A DNA stretch of 64,000 bases from Providencia sp. PROV188 (GCF_027595165.1 NZ_CP097291.1:1550001-1614000); one strand, 5' to 3'; numbered from the stretch's first letter, positions 51,414 to 61,107 are shown. A program made the numbers and translations. The notes: generated by a model from the letters alone, not told the origin.

Positions 51414-51429
51414 TGGCACGCCAATTGCT
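51414..51429 (+). promoter_or_regulatory. Sigma-54 promoter of pspABC
   Basis: TGGCACGCCAATTGCT: GG at -24 and GC at -12, full agreement with the sigma-54 consensus TGGCAC-N5-TTGC. It lies about 150 bases before pspA. PspF enhancer sites should lie between it and pspF (51300-51400). Confidence 0.9.
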
Positions 51430-51576
51430 ATCTTAGAGTTGTAAAAGATTTTGATTGAAATAATTATCGGTTTAATAATTTCAATTTTATATTCATGGAG
51501 CATCACGTATTGGTTGGACGCCAACATCGGGTTGAGGCTCTACAGAAAGATAACATCCATCAAGAGGATATAAATT

Positions 51577-52242
51577 ATGGGTATTTTTTCACGTTTTGCC
51601 GACATCATTAATGCCAACATTGCTTCACTGCTTGATAAAGCTGAAGATCCGCAGAAAATGATCCGCCTGATGATTCAGGAAATGGAAGACATGTTAGTGG
51701 AAATCCGTTCCACCTCAGCACGTACCTTAGCTGAGAAAAAAAGTTTAGAGCGCCGCGTCGAAATGGGCGAAAAACAGATTGCCGAATGGCAAGAAAAAGC
51801 GGAACTGGCATTAATCAAAGATAAAGAAGATTTAGCTCGCGCAGCATTGATTGAAAAACAAAAAGTCAGTGCCATGGTCGATACGCTAAAACATGAACTG
51901 ATTATTGTTGATGAAACGCTGACTCGCTTAAAAGGCGAAATCACGGAATTAGAAAATAAACTGCAAGAAACGCGTGCAAAACAGCAATCAATGACCGTAC
52001 GTTTAGAAGCGGCACAATCAAGCCGTAATGTTCGTCGCCAGTTAGACAGTGGTAAACTGGATGAAGCAATGGCGCGTTTTGAACAGTTTGAACGTCGCAT
52101 TGACCATATGGAAGGCGAAGCGCAAAGCTACGGTATTGGTAAACAACGCTCTTTAGAACAGCAATTTGCTGAGTTAAAAGCGGATGATGAAATTAGTGCA
52201 CAGTTAGCCGCGCTTAAAGCTAAAATCAATAAAGACGAATAA
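51577..52242 (+). CDS. pspA: Phage shock protein A
   Basis: A peripheral membrane coiled-coil protein (ESCRT-III-like) that protects the inner membrane and inhibits PspF. The product has 221 residues (E. coli 222). N-terminal amphipathic helix [40 protein letters not shown], then long coiled coils (50-190). GAGG precedes the start. Confidence 0.98.
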   Translation: MGIFSRFADIINANIASLLDKAEDPQKMIRLMIQEMEDMLVEIRSTSARTLAEKKSLERRVEMGEKQIAEWQEKAELALIKDKEDLARAALIEKQKVSAMVDTLKHELIIVDETLTRLKGEITELENKLQETRAKQQSMTVRLEAAQSSRNVRRQLDSGKLDEAMARFEQFERRIDHMEGEAQSYGIGKQRSLEQQFAELKADDEISAQLAALKAKINKDE

Positions 52243-52256
52243 TATTCAACACGCAA

Positions 52257-52278
52257 GGCGCAGTGATTTCATTGCGCC
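52257..52278 (+). other. Hairpin between pspA and pspB
   Basis: GGCGCA-gtgatttcat-TGCGCC without a T-run. It probably protects or processes the pspA 3' end, giving more PspA than PspBC (inference). Confidence 0.45.
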
Positions 52279-52316
52279 AGTGCGCTAGGCTAAATAACCA
52301 TAAATAAGGAAATGTG

Positions 52317-52547
52317 ATGGGCTACGTTTTACTGTCTCTCGTATTAATCATTTTTGTCATTTTTGTTCTGCCGATTTGGTTGTGGCTCCATTATAGTAAG
52401 AAAAATAATGGGCAGGGAAGTCAGCTTACTGAAAATGAAGTGCAACGTTTGATGCAATTGGCAGAGCAGTCATCGCGTATGCAGCAGCGCATCAAAACGC
52501 TGGAAGATATTTTAGATGCCGAGCACCCAAATTGGAGGCAAAAATAA
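52317..52547 (+). CDS. pspB: Phage shock protein B
   Basis: A 76-residue inner-membrane protein: one N-terminal helix (YVLLSLVLIIFVIFVLPIWLWLHY) and a leucine-zipper-like cytoplasmic tail ending LEDILDAEHPNW, identical in kind to E. coli. I chose the ATG at 52317 with AGGA six bases before it, over the GTG at 52314. The stop overlaps the pspC start by one base. Confidence 0.96.
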   Translation: MGYVLLSLVLIIFVIFVLPIWLWLHYSKKNNGQGSQLTENEVQRLMQLAEQSSRMQQRIKTLEDILDAEHPNWRQK

Positions 52548-52903
52548 TGACTAATCTACGCAACCGCAAGTTATATCGCTTAACGGATAAACGTGTTTTT
52601 GGTGGTGTTTGTTCCGGTCTCGCTGAATATTTAGAGTTACCGGTTGCTTTGGTCAGAGCATTAGCTGTACTTGCCCTGTTTATGAGTTTTGGATTGACCT
52701 TGATTGTCTATGTGGTGATGTGTTTCTTTGTGGAAGCTGCGCCAAGCGGTTACCGAAGCGAACAGGATATTGGACCAGAAGTGACAACACTATTAAACCA
52801 AATTGATGCTCAGCTACAAGCTGGGGAAATGAAACTGCGCCAAATGGAGCGCTATGTCACTTCGGACACTTATGCCGTGAACAGCAAGTTTCGTCATCTA
52901 TAA
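52547..52903 (+). CDS. pspC: Phage shock protein C (PspC domain)
   Basis: A 118-residue membrane protein with the PspC domain (KLYRLTDKRVFGGVCSGLAEYLELPVALVRALAVLALFMS), one transmembrane helix and a C-terminal tail that senses stress with PspB. The ATG at 52547 shares a base with the pspB stop and has GGAGG upstream. E. coli has pspD next; here no such frame exists and ycjX follows after 92 bases. Confidence 0.96.
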   Translation: MTNLRNRKLYRLTDKRVFGGVCSGLAEYLELPVALVRALAVLALFMSFGLTLIVYVVMCFFVEAAPSGYRSEQDIGPEVTTLLNQIDAQLQAGEMKLRQMERYVTSDTYAVNSKFRHL

Positions 52904-52995
52904 CAACTGATTTGCACCATCACATAAATGGGAATAGAGTTTAATGACTGTATTCCCTTTATATTTTTATTGGGAGAGCGAGAACTAGGAGCATT

Positions 52996-54393
52996 ATGAA
53001 ACGGCTACAAAATGAATTAACTGACTTAATGAACCGTAGCGTTGACCGCCATGTAAGGCTTGCTGTCACTGGATTAAGTCGCAGTGGAAAAACCGCATTC
53101 ATCACCTCTCTCGTTAACCAACTTCTTAACACCACCACGGGGGCGCGCCTTCCGCTATTTTCAGCGGCGAGAGATAAACGGATCCTAGGGGTAAAACGCA
53201 TTCCACAGCGCGATATGTCAATTCCGCGTTTCGCTTATGATGAAGGACTTGCATCGCTTTATGGCGACCCGCCGCAATGGCCGACGCCTACCCGTGGAGT
53301 GAGCGAAATTCGCTTGAAAATTCATTACCGTTCAAATGATTCGTTTGTTCGCCATTTTGTCGATAACTCCTCCCTGTACTTAGAAATTGTCGATTACCCG
53401 GGGGAGTGGCTACTGGACTTACCGATGCTAGATCTGAATTATTTAACATGGTCTAGCCAAATGAAAGTGCTACTTAAAGGTAAGCGTGGGGAGCTCGCGA
53501 ATGAATGGCTACAACTTTGCCAAAAATGTGATCCATTAGCTCCTGTCGATGAAAATCTCTTAGCTGAAATTTCCAATGCTTACACCGCATATCTGCATGA
53601 ATGTAAGCAACAAGGACAGCACTTTATTCAACCTGGTAGATTTGTTTTACCTGGAGAGTTAGCTGGAGCGCCTGCATTACAATTCTTTCCATGGCCAAAC
53701 ATCGAAAAATATGGTGAAAAACAGTTAACGCAAGCGGATAAAAACACCAATATCGGCGCATTACAGCGTCGCTATCAATACTACTGTGACCATGTGGTGA
53801 AAGGGTTTTATAAGGATCATTTCCAGCGTTTTGACCGACAAATTGTGCTGGTGGATTGTTTGCAGCCTTTAAATAGTGGCGCAGACGCCTTCAATGATAT
53901 GCGAATGGCGCTAACGCAGTTAATGCGCAGCTTTCATTATGGAAAACGCACATTGCTCAGACGCATGTTTTCTCCATGTATTGATAAGCTACTTTTTGCC
54001 GCCAGTAAATCGGATCACGTCACACCCGATCAACATGCAAACTTAGTCTCATTATTGCAGCAGTTAGTCCAAGATGCTTGGCAAAATGCAGCATTTGAAG
54101 GGATCAGCATGGACTGTGTAGGGCTGGCGTCTATTCAAGCGACGGAAAGCGGTATTGTGGACTATAAGGGTGAAAAATTACCTGCTTTAAAAGGTGAGCG
54201 ACTCAGCGATGGGCAACCCTTAACGTTCTACCCAGGGGATGTCCCTAAGCGTTTACCTAATGAACAGTTTTGGCAACAGCAAGGCTTTCAATTTGAAAAT
54301 TTCCGCCCTCGGCCAACACCGTTAGATCAACCGTTGCCACATATTCGCATGGACAGTGCTTTGGAATTTTTGTTAGGAGATAAACTGAAATGA
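52996..54393 (+). CDS. ycjX: YcjX, DUF463 P-loop protein of the psp locus
   Basis: A 465-residue predicted GTPase/ATPase. Walker [11 protein letters not shown] (about 26-35), then [41 protein letters not shown], Walker B-like [18 protein letters not shown], and [17 protein letters not shown]. In E. coli it belongs to the PspF regulon; function unknown. GGAG precedes the start. It overlaps ycjF by four bases. Confidence 0.95.
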   Translation: MKRLQNELTDLMNRSVDRHVRLAVTGLSRSGKTAFITSLVNQLLNTTTGARLPLFSAARDKRILGVKRIPQRDMSIPRFAYDEGLASLYGDPPQWPTPTRGVSEIRLKIHYRSNDSFVRHFVDNSSLYLEIVDYPGEWLLDLPMLDLNYLTWSSQMKVLLKGKRGELANEWLQLCQKCDPLAPVDENLLAEISNAYTAYLHECKQQGQHFIQPGRFVLPGELAGAPALQFFPWPNIEKYGEKQLTQADKNTNIGALQRRYQYYCDHVVKGFYKDHFQRFDRQIVLVDCLQPLNSGADAFNDMRMALTQLMRSFHYGKRTLLRRMFSPCIDKLLFAASKSDHVTPDQHANLVSLLQQLVQDAWQNAAFEGISMDCVGLASIQATESGIVDYKGEKLPALKGERLSDGQPLTFYPGDVPKRLPNEQFWQQQGFQFENFRPRPTPLDQPLPHIRMDSALEFLLGDKLK

Positions 54394-55445
54394 GTGAACC
54401 TCTAAAACAGCGCGTAGACTTTGCCGTTAAAGCCGATAAGCCAGCCATGGAGCCATTAAAACAAGCGCAAACCTTTGATGAGAAAGCGTTTGAAAAATTT
54501 GTGCCGGTTGATATACAAGAAGAACAAGATAGCCAAGATGGCGAAGTTGAAAGTCTTATCAACGAGGCCTTAAAACCTAAACGCAGTTTCTGGCGCAAGC
54601 TAGTTGGTGCTGCCGCAGGCATTTTTGGGGTGAGCGTTGTCGCTCAATTAGGGCTTTGGATCCATCAATCATGGATAACCCAAGACTGGACAGCGTTAGG
54701 CACCGCAGCAGCGGGGGGATTAATTGTGGTCGCTGGTGTGGGTTCGGTCATCGGCGAATGGCGTCGCTTGTATCGGCTCAGAGAACGTGCAGAGGAGCGT
54801 GATTTTGCACGTGAATTGCTTCATAGCCACGGCATGGGGCAGGGTAAAGCATTCTGTGAAAAGCTCGCCAAACAGTCTGCATTACCGATGCAACATCCTG
54901 CGATACAAAGCTGGCAAGCCACGGTTCATGATTCGCATAATGACCGCGAGGTTATTGAACTGTATAGTAAATTAGTTCAACCGATCCTGGATGAGCAAGC
55001 GCGTAAAGAGATCAGCCGTTCATCAGCAGAATCTGCCTTGATGATAGCGGTCAGCCCATTGGCGATTGTTGACATGGCATTTATCGCGTGGCGCAACATT
55101 CGTTTAATCAACCGCATTGCAGCCATTTATGGCATCGAACTGGGCTACTATAGTCGGATCCGCTTATTCCGTATGGTGCTGATTAATATTGCATTTGCTG
55201 GCGCTTCTGAACTTATTCGTGAAGTCGGGATGGATTGGTTATCTCAGGATATTACCGCACGGTTGTCGACACGCGCGGCACAAGGAATCGGCGCTGGGCT
55301 TCTGACCGCTCGATTAGGCATTAAGGCGATGGAGCTATGCCGTCCATTACCTTGGATAGAAGACAAACCGAAATTGGGTGATTTTCGCCGTCAATTAATT
55401 GGCCAGCTGAAAAATGCCATTCCCTCAAAAAAAGAGAATCCATAA
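54390..55445 (+). CDS. ycjF: YcjF, DUF697 inner-membrane protein
   Basis: A 351-residue protein: an acidic N-terminal cytoplasmic part (1-70), two transmembrane helices ([41 protein letters not shown]) and a C-terminal DUF697 domain ([48 protein letters not shown]). Translationally coupled to ycjX through ATGA. Confidence 0.94.
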   Translation: MSEPLKQRVDFAVKADKPAMEPLKQAQTFDEKAFEKFVPVDIQEEQDSQDGEVESLINEALKPKRSFWRKLVGAAAGIFGVSVVAQLGLWIHQSWITQDWTALGTAAAGGLIVVAGVGSVIGEWRRLYRLRERAEERDFARELLHSHGMGQGKAFCEKLAKQSALPMQHPAIQSWQATVHDSHNDREVIELYSKLVQPILDEQARKEISRSSAESALMIAVSPLAIVDMAFIAWRNIRLINRIAAIYGIELGYYSRIRLFRMVLINIAFAGASELIREVGMDWLSQDITARLSTRAAQGIGAGLLTARLGIKAMELCRPLPWIEDKPKLGDFRRQLIGQLKNAIPSKKENP

Positions 55446-55455
55446 GCTGTAAATT

Positions 55456-55499
55456 TGACTGGCAGGATGAGTTGACAGTTTTAATCATTCTGCCAGTCA
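55456..55499 (+). terminator. Hairpin after ycjF
   Basis: TGACTGGCAG (55456-55465) / CTGCCAGTCA (55490-55499), with extra pairing ATGA/TCAT inside. No T-run, so a weak or Rho-assisted end. Confidence 0.5.
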
Positions 55500-55589
55500 T
55501 GTCTAAAAGGGTAATACCCTGCCGAATTAATCAACAATCCTCATATTAAAGAAAGAAATGTTGCTGATATTTATTAGAAACTAGACGAG

Positions 55590-55607
55590 TGTCAACAATA
55601 TGTGACA
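55590..55607 (+). promoter_or_regulatory. Candidate TyrR box upstream of tyrR
   Basis: TGTCAACAATATGTGACA matches the TGTAAA-N6-TTTACA layout with the essential G and C 14 bases apart; three bases differ. Autoregulation is known in E. coli. Confidence 0.4.
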
Positions 55608-55676
55608 CGGCTCTGTATTACTGTCCTGTTTAACGCTAAAATATGAGTAATTATGTTCTCTACAAAAGGTTTCATC

Positions 55677-57242
55677 ATGCGCCTCGAAGTGACCTGCCAA
55701 GACCGTATCGGTTTAACGCGTGAATTACTTGATCTTTTAGTTCTACAAAACATTGACTTAAAAGGCATTGAAATTTCAGCTCAACGTCGAATTTACCTGA
55801 ACTTTGCACCTGTAGACTTTCAGGTTTTCAGTACGCTAATGGCAGAGATCCGCCGCATAAACGGGGTAATTGATGTTCGTCGTATCTACTTTATGCCATC
55901 CGAACGTGAGCATAAAGCAGTGTGGGCTTTACTGAATTCGTTCCCTGAGCCAGTTTTATCCATTGATAATAAACTGAATATTGAGCTGGTTAACCCAATG
56001 AGCTTGCAACTTTTTGGGGTTGATGAAACTAAAATCAAACAGAAATCCTTCTCCCAGTTAATCCCTAACCATGGTTTACACCGCTGGTTTGAACGTGAGT
56101 CACCAGAACCTTACACCGAACGCATTTCGGTCAAAGGCAGCGATTATTTAATGCAGGTCACACCAATTATTCTCGCCGATGAAGATGGGAAATCTCACTG
56201 TACAGGTGCGGTGATCTTACTCAAATCCGTGGCAATTCTTGAAAATCAACGTAAGCAAGTGGCTGAAGTTGATATTGAAAACCGTGGATTTAGCCAGATT
56301 GTGGCGGTCAGTCCTGCGATGATCCAAGTCGTTGAGCGAGCTAAACGTGTTGCTATGCTGGATGAACCGTTGCTGCTTGTCGGGGAAACTGGAACGGGTA
56401 AAGACATTCTGGCAAAAGCCTGCCATTTACACAGTGCTCGTGGTAATGCGCCATTTTTAGGATTGAACTGCGCTTCAATGCCTGATGATGTCGTTGAAAG
56501 TGAGTTATTTGGTTATGCAGCAGGGGCTTATCCAAATGCGGTTGAAGGGAAAAAAGGCTTTTTCGAGCAAGCTAATGGCGGTACCGTCTTGCTGGATGAA
56601 ATTGCTGAAATGTCCCCTCAAATGCAAATTAAACTATTACGTTTTCTGAACGATGGAACTTTCAGACGTGTTGGCGAAGAGCATGAAGTCAAAGTCAATG
56701 TGCGTGTGATTTGTGCGACACAGAAAAATTTACCTGAGTTAGTGGAACAGAAAAAATTCCGTGAAGATCTCTATTACCGTTTGAATGTTATAACTCTCAC
56801 GATCCCACCATTAAGAGAACGAAGCGAAGATATTAAACCGCTCACGAAAGTCTTTGTGTCTAATTTTGCCAAAGAATTGAACATTGATGAGCCAAAAATT
56901 TCACCGGCATTAATTGAATCACTCAATTCTTATTATTGGCCGGGTAATGTTAGACAATTACGCAATGCGTTATATCAGGGGCTGTCGCAATTTAGTGGCA
57001 ATATTCTGGATGTTGATGATATTCAACTTCCTGATGCAGTTAACGCGCCTGCGATTGCTTTAGATACATTAAATGGGTCACTGGATGAAATAACCAAACG
57101 CTATGAAGCCTCGGTGTTGGCGAGATTATATCGTGATTATCCGAGTACGCGTAAATTGGCTAAACGTTTAGATATTTCTCATACCGCTATTGCGAACAAA
57201 TTGCGAGAATACGGGCTCAGTGCCAAGAAAGAGCAAGATTAA
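55677..57242 (+). CDS. tyrR: Aromatic amino acid regulator TyrR
   Basis: A 521-residue regulator of aromatic biosynthesis and transport (E. coli 513). ACT-like domain (MRLEVTCQDRIGLTRELLDLL), PAS (about 80-185), AAA+ core (Walker A GETGTGKD, Walker B GGTVLLDEIAEMSP, sensor PGNVRQLRN) and C-terminal HTH (STRKLAKRLDISHTAIANKLREYGL). The ATG at 55677 matches the E. coli start MRLEV; a start at 55653 would add eight residues. An odd point is that the sigma-54 contact loop, deleted in E. coli (GHAPEGKKGFF), is partly kept here as GYAAGAYPNAVEGKKGFF. Confidence 0.95.
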   Translation: MRLEVTCQDRIGLTRELLDLLVLQNIDLKGIEISAQRRIYLNFAPVDFQVFSTLMAEIRRINGVIDVRRIYFMPSEREHKAVWALLNSFPEPVLSIDNKLNIELVNPMSLQLFGVDETKIKQKSFSQLIPNHGLHRWFERESPEPYTERISVKGSDYLMQVTPIILADEDGKSHCTGAVILLKSVAILENQRKQVAEVDIENRGFSQIVAVSPAMIQVVERAKRVAMLDEPLLLVGETGTGKDILAKACHLHSARGNAPFLGLNCASMPDDVVESELFGYAAGAYPNAVEGKKGFFEQANGGTVLLDEIAEMSPQMQIKLLRFLNDGTFRRVGEEHEVKVNVRVICATQKNLPELVEQKKFREDLYYRLNVITLTIPPLRERSEDIKPLTKVFVSNFAKELNIDEPKISPALIESLNSYYWPGNVRQLRNALYQGLSQFSGNILDVDDIQLPDAVNAPAIALDTLNGSLDEITKRYEASVLARLYRDYPSTRKLAKRLDISHTAIANKLREYGLSAKKEQD

Positions 57243-57243
57243 C

Positions 57244-57675
57244 ATGATGAAAAAGCTGTTTAAATTGGGTCTACTTAGCGTATTAATGAGTGTGAGTATT
57301 AGTGCTGTTGCACAAGAAAAGCCGAATAATAAGTTGATTGATAAACTCTGTAAAAATGCAGAGCAATCCATGGAAGATGTGTATGAAAATGGCGCATTAA
57401 CTCAGTGTCATTTCCCTAATAGCTCGCTACTAAGTGCTTATCAAGAATATCGTAATCTGCTTGGTGATGATAAAAAGTTTTTAGAAGCTAAGTTAGAACC
57501 AAACAAAAACAAAGAAGTGATTTGCTCGGATGATAACTGTCCGTCTATTATTTATCGATGGAGTGGGGACAAAAAACTAGAAATTGAGCAAAGTTTTCCA
57601 GGGGGAGAAACGTACCTCCAATTTATTCAAAATAATAAAGGCACTTCGCTCGAAATAAGATATTTTCCTGACTAA
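57244..57675 (+). CDS. Predicted periplasmic protein, unrecognised
   Basis: A 143-residue protein beginning right after tyrR (one base after its stop). It has a clear Sec signal peptide MMKKLFKLGLLSVLMSVSISAVAQ, cut before EKPNN. The mature part is charged, with four cysteines (KLCKN, TQCHF, ICSDDNCP) that could form two disulfides, and ends in beta-strand-like segments (LEIEQSFPGGETYLQFIQ). Starts possible at 57244 or 57247. I do not recognise a family. Read-through from tyrR is likely because no terminator separates them. Confidence 0.75.
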   Translation: MMKKLFKLGLLSVLMSVSISAVAQEKPNNKLIDKLCKNAEQSMEDVYENGALTQCHFPNSSLLSAYQEYRNLLGDDKKFLEAKLEPNKNKEVICSDDNCPSIIYRWSGDKKLEIEQSFPGGETYLQFIQNNKGTSLEIRYFPD

Positions 57676-57714
57676 CGCCCATTCAGTTAGTTCCAATGAA
57701 ACATGCCAGATAAA

Positions 57715-57759
57715 TAAGCTCACTCATTCAAAATCAGTTAAAAGAATGGAGTGAGCTTA
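57715..57759 (+). terminator. Hairpin after the tyrR-distal gene
   Basis: TAAGCTCACTC-attc / gaatg-GAGTGAGCTTA, long stem, no T-run. Confidence 0.5.
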
Positions 57760-57948
57760 CTCGATTAAACTAAATTTACATATTTTTCATCGTAAAACGA
57801 CGTCCTGATCATTGCGGATTGGTTGTTTTTTCTGCTATAAAAATGGTGAGCAAAGCTTCAATTTTTAAATTAACGATAAAAAAATGCTTAAGTTGTGCAT
57901 TGATTATTAATATTAGCAACGCGGGTTTTATACCTTTAAGGAGTTGCA

Positions 57949-58323
57949 ATGGAACAATTTACGATTAATTTTATTGTCAATTTCAAGCTACGTGAATATA
58001 TGTCTAAATGTCACTACCAAGGTGATATGTTTGAATCCGCGAATACCGCCGCAGAACTTTATTTAATGAATAAGGCAGCTGCGAATTATTTAGCGAAAAA
58101 AAATCGTTTTACGTGGGATGTATTAGTCAAAAATGGCGTTAAACCAAGGGATTTGATTATTGATATTCTCACGTCTTGTTGCCCTGTGACCCAAGAGCAG
58201 GCTCAACGGATATTAAGCACGTTGTCGCATTCGTTAGTGAGTATGATGAAAGGAAATATGATTTTTACAAATGTGGTCAATGCGAAAAATCATAAACCAC
58301 TATTTTGGGCTTATGTTGATTAA
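57949..58323 (+). CDS. Hypothetical protein, 124 residues
   Basis: It has an excellent ribosome site (AAGGAG six bases before the ATG) and ordinary codon use, so it is probably real. The sequence is mostly helical (ESANTAAELYLMNKAAANYLAKKNRFTWDVLVKNGVKPRDLIIDILTSCCPVTQEQAQRILSTLSHSLVSMMKG) with no signal peptide and no membrane segment. The Cys pair (SCC) and an HxxxP end (NHKPLFWAYVD) are the only notable features. I do not recognise it. It stands alone between the tyrR cluster and tpx. Confidence 0.7.
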   Translation: MEQFTINFIVNFKLREYMSKCHYQGDMFESANTAAELYLMNKAAANYLAKKNRFTWDVLVKNGVKPRDLIIDILTSCCPVTQEQAQRILSTLSHSLVSMMKGNMIFTNVVNAKNHKPLFWAYVD

Positions 58324-58362
58324 AAGCATGATTGATAACCCCTCAACCCCTATCAAATGAAG

Positions 58363-58393
58363 CCACAATCACCGAAAGCATCGGTGATTGTGG
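58363..58393. terminator. Hairpin between the 124-residue gene and tpx
   Basis: CCACAATCACCGA-aagca-TCGGTGATTGTGG, a perfect 13-bp stem between convergent genes. Confidence 0.75.
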
Positions 58394-58410
58394 TTCTTCA
58401 TAATATACGA

Positions 58411-58911
58411 TTATTTCAGGCTATTTAGCGCATTGTCATAATCAGGTTCTTCAGTAATTTCAGGCACTAATTGGCTGTAAATCACTTTGTCATTCTCATC
58501 TAATACAACGACGGAACGAGCCGTTAAACCTTTTAATGGACCGGTGGTCATTTCAACGCCGTAATCTTGGGCAAAATCACTACGGAATGAAGATAATGTC
58601 ACCACATTGTCTAAGCCTTCTGCACCACAAAAACGAGCTTGAGCAAAAGGTAAGTCAGCAGAGATACATAACACAACAGTGTTGTCTAAACCGTTGGCTA
58701 ATTGATTGAATTTACGCACAGAAGCGGCGCAAACACCGGTATCTACGCTAGGGAAAATATTCAGAACTTTGCGTTTGCCTTGGAATGTTTCTAAGGTTGC
58801 TTCACTTAAATCTTTAGCAACTAAAGTGAAAGGTTTAGCTTGTGAGCCAGCTTGTAAAAAAGTACCTGCAAGTGAAATGCTATTGCCTTTGAGTTTTACT
58901 GTCTGTGACAT
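58411..58911 (-). CDS. tpx: Thiol peroxidase Tpx (atypical 2-Cys peroxiredoxin)
   Basis: Reduces alkyl hydroperoxides in the periplasm or cytoplasm. The product has 166 residues (E. coli 168). Peroxidatic Cys in [12 protein letters not shown] (about 61) and resolving Cys in ARFCGAEGL (about 94). Same locus as E. coli (tyrR-tpx). Confidence 0.97.
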   Translation of the reverse strand: MSQTVKLKGNSISLAGTFLQAGSQAKPFTLVAKDLSEATLETFQGKRKVLNIFPSVDTGVCAASVRKFNQLANGLDNTVVLCISADLPFAQARFCGAEGLDNVVTLSSFRSDFAQDYGVEMTTGPLKGLTARSVVVLDENDKVIYSQLVPEITEEPDYDNALNSLK

Positions 58912-59315
58912 GTGTTTTTCTCCCGTTTATAGGTTGAGTTACAGAAGATGAAAATATTAAATGATTTTTAAAATCAAATTATTACCAGTTTCACATTCTG
59001 AGATTTCTGTTTTTAAATCCTATTATTGACCGAATTGCATTGTTGCCTTCTCGGCATGATAAGTAAGAAGGTTACGCTGCATTATACAAGTAATAAGCCC
59101 TATTAAGAGTTTATGTTTTTTATTATGTATCATCCTAAAATACCATATTCAACACGATAAAAAGAGCGCTTTGTGCCGTGTTTTACTTGTTATATGATGA
59201 AGTGAAAGCTAATTTTAAACTGACAATCAAGTCAATGAGTTATTCGCCTATCACGGCTAATGCCTTGGCATGTCAAATATCAATTTAGCAGTTTGTAATG
59301 GGTTAATTCATCAAA
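58912..59315. other. tpx-mppA divergent spacer, no gene seen
   Basis: About 400 bases with both promoters; no reading frame or known RNA recognised. Confidence 0.45.
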
Positions 59316-59348
59316 GCTTAGCGAATAACGCTGAGCGATCCTCTTTTT
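59316..59348 (+). other. Terminator-like hairpin in the mppA leader
   Basis: GCTTAGCG-aataa-CGCTGAGC (one T-G pair), then gatcctc and five Ts, 24 bases before the mppA start. It could attenuate mppA or end a short upstream RNA. Confidence 0.4.
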
Positions 59349-59371
59349 GATTAATAGATAGAAATAATAAT

Positions 59372-60994
59372 ATGCATAAACGTTCATTGACCTCTTTAGC
59401 TGTATTCATTTCATCACTTTTCCTTTCTACACCGGTTATCAGTGCGACGGTTCCTGCTGGTACTGTTTTAGCTGAAAATCAAGAAGTTGTACGCCATCTG
59501 AAAGATGAGCCAGCATCATTAGATCCGATAAAATCTGTTGGGTTGACTGAAGCTCAAGTGATGCGTGATTTGTTTGAAGGCCTAGTTAATCAAGATAATC
59601 ATGGAAAGCCGATACCGGGTGTCGCACTAAATTGGCACACTGATGACAATCGAACTTGGATTTTTCAGTTACGCCCTGAAGCGGCATGGTCGAATGGTGA
59701 GCCTGTTACCGCTGACGATTTCGTTTATAGTTGGCGTCGTTTAGTCACGCCAGCCAATACTTCGCCATTTGCTTGGTTTGCAGCATTAGCGGGAATTAAT
59801 AATGCGCAGGATATTATCGATGGTAAGTTGCCACCAGAACAGTTAGGGGTGGAAGCTGTCGATAAACACACGCTGAAAATTGTGTTAAATAAGCCAGTTC
59901 CTTATTTCCCGTCATTAACCGCAAACTTCAGCTTATTTCCTGTTCATCGCGGAACCGTTGAACAATATGGCACAGACTGGATTAAAGTCGGTAATTTAGT
60001 TGGAAATGGTGCATTTGAACTTAATGACCGTGTTGTTAATGAGAAAATCGTATTAACACCAAATCCGCACTATTGGGATCATAAAAATACGGTGATCACC
60101 AAAGTGACTTTTGTCCCTATCAACCAAGAATCTCACGCGACTAATCGTTATTTGGCTGGGGATTTAGATATCACGGAATCCTTTCCTAAGCAGCGCTATC
60201 AAAAATTATTACAAGATATTCCTAACGAAGTTTTTACGCCGGATCAACTCGGTACCTATTACTACGCATTTAATACCCAGCGCGCGCCGACCAATGATGT
60301 CAGGGTTCGACAGGCATTATCAATGGCAATTGACCGCCAATTGATTGCTAGCAAAGTCTTAGGGACAGGGGAAAAACCCGCTAATTATTTTACACCTGAT
60401 GTGACGGCAGGTTTTAAGCCGGAAAAAGGGCTGTATCAGACTCATAAACAAAAAGAGTTAGACCAACAAGCCAAAACGTTATTAAAGCAGGCTGGGTACA
60501 GTGAAGCGCATCCTTTGGAATTAACGTTGCTGTATAACAGCTCGGAAAACCATCAAAAAATTGCTATTGCGATTGCTTCCATGTGGAAGAAAAAACTCGG
60601 GGTGCAAGTTAAGTTAGTTAACCAAGAGTGGAAAACATATATTGATAGCCGTAACACCGGAAATTTTGATGTAATCCGTGCTTCTTGGATTGGTGATTTT
60701 AATGAACCATCTACATTCTTATCACTGCTAACTTCTCAACACAGTGGCAATATTCCTAAGTTTAATAATCCGCAATATGACGCACTAATGACTTCAGCTA
60801 GCATTGAAACGAATGATGCGCAGCGTAATGTGTATTACAACCAAGCGGAAGCCATTATTGCAAAAGAAGCACCAATTGCACCAATCTATCAATATACGAA
60901 TGCGCGTTTGATTAAACCGTGGTTAAAAGGTTATCCGATTGAAAATCCAGAGGATGTGGCATACAGCCATAGCTTCTATATGATTAAGCATTAA
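59372..60994 (+). CDS. mppA: Periplasmic murein-peptide-binding protein MppA
   Basis: Solute-binding protein family 5; binds L-Ala-gamma-D-Glu-mDap for recycling through the Opp permease. The product has 540 residues (E. coli 537). Signal peptide to about residue 25 (TPVISA). Start and end track E. coli MppA rather than OppA: TVPAGTVLAENQEVVRHLKDEPASLDP, WFAALAGINNAQDIIDGKLPPEQLG, and the ending PWLKGYPIENPEDVAYSHSFYMIKH. No permease genes are adjacent, as expected. Confidence 0.94.
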   Translation: MHKRSLTSLAVFISSLFLSTPVISATVPAGTVLAENQEVVRHLKDEPASLDPIKSVGLTEAQVMRDLFEGLVNQDNHGKPIPGVALNWHTDDNRTWIFQLRPEAAWSNGEPVTADDFVYSWRRLVTPANTSPFAWFAALAGINNAQDIIDGKLPPEQLGVEAVDKHTLKIVLNKPVPYFPSLTANFSLFPVHRGTVEQYGTDWIKVGNLVGNGAFELNDRVVNEKIVLTPNPHYWDHKNTVITKVTFVPINQESHATNRYLAGDLDITESFPKQRYQKLLQDIPNEVFTPDQLGTYYYAFNTQRAPTNDVRVRQALSMAIDRQLIASKVLGTGEKPANYFTPDVTAGFKPEKGLYQTHKQKELDQQAKTLLKQAGYSEAHPLELTLLYNSSENHQKIAIAIASMWKKKLGVQVKLVNQEWKTYIDSRNTGNFDVIRASWIGDFNEPSTFLSLLTSQHSGNIPKFNNPQYDALMTSASIETNDAQRNVYYNQAEAIIAKEAPIAPIYQYTNARLIKPWLKGYPIENPEDVAYSHSFYMIKH

Positions 60995-61000
60995 GAATGA

Positions 61001-61034
61001 AATTTAGCCAGTGCAGGTGTGCTGGCTAAATTTT
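61001..61034 (+). terminator. Terminator of mppA
   Basis: AATTTAGCCAG / CTGGCTAAATT stem followed by TTGGG; seven bases after the stop. Confidence 0.75.
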
Positions 61035-61048
61035 GGGAGACCCAAAAT

Positions 61049-61107
61049 AAAAAAAACTCCTTCCACTGGAGAGTCAGAAGGAGGACCAAAAAGGAATAAA
61101 CACTACA
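61049..61107 (-). ncRNA. Candidate minus-strand small RNA (orphan terminator)
   Basis: On the minus strand CTCCTTC (61083-61077) and GAAGGAG (61063-61057) form a stem directly followed by eight Ts (61056-61049), a textbook intrinsic terminator. No minus-strand gene lies upstream, since zntB is on the plus strand. A TATTAT -10 (61114-61119) would start an RNA of about 59 nt. Its single-stranded part is pyrimidine-rich (TTCCTTTTTGGTCCTCC), as in Hfq-bound RNAs. I do not recognise it as a known small RNA. The start is uncertain; the -35 is poor. Confidence 0.5.
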
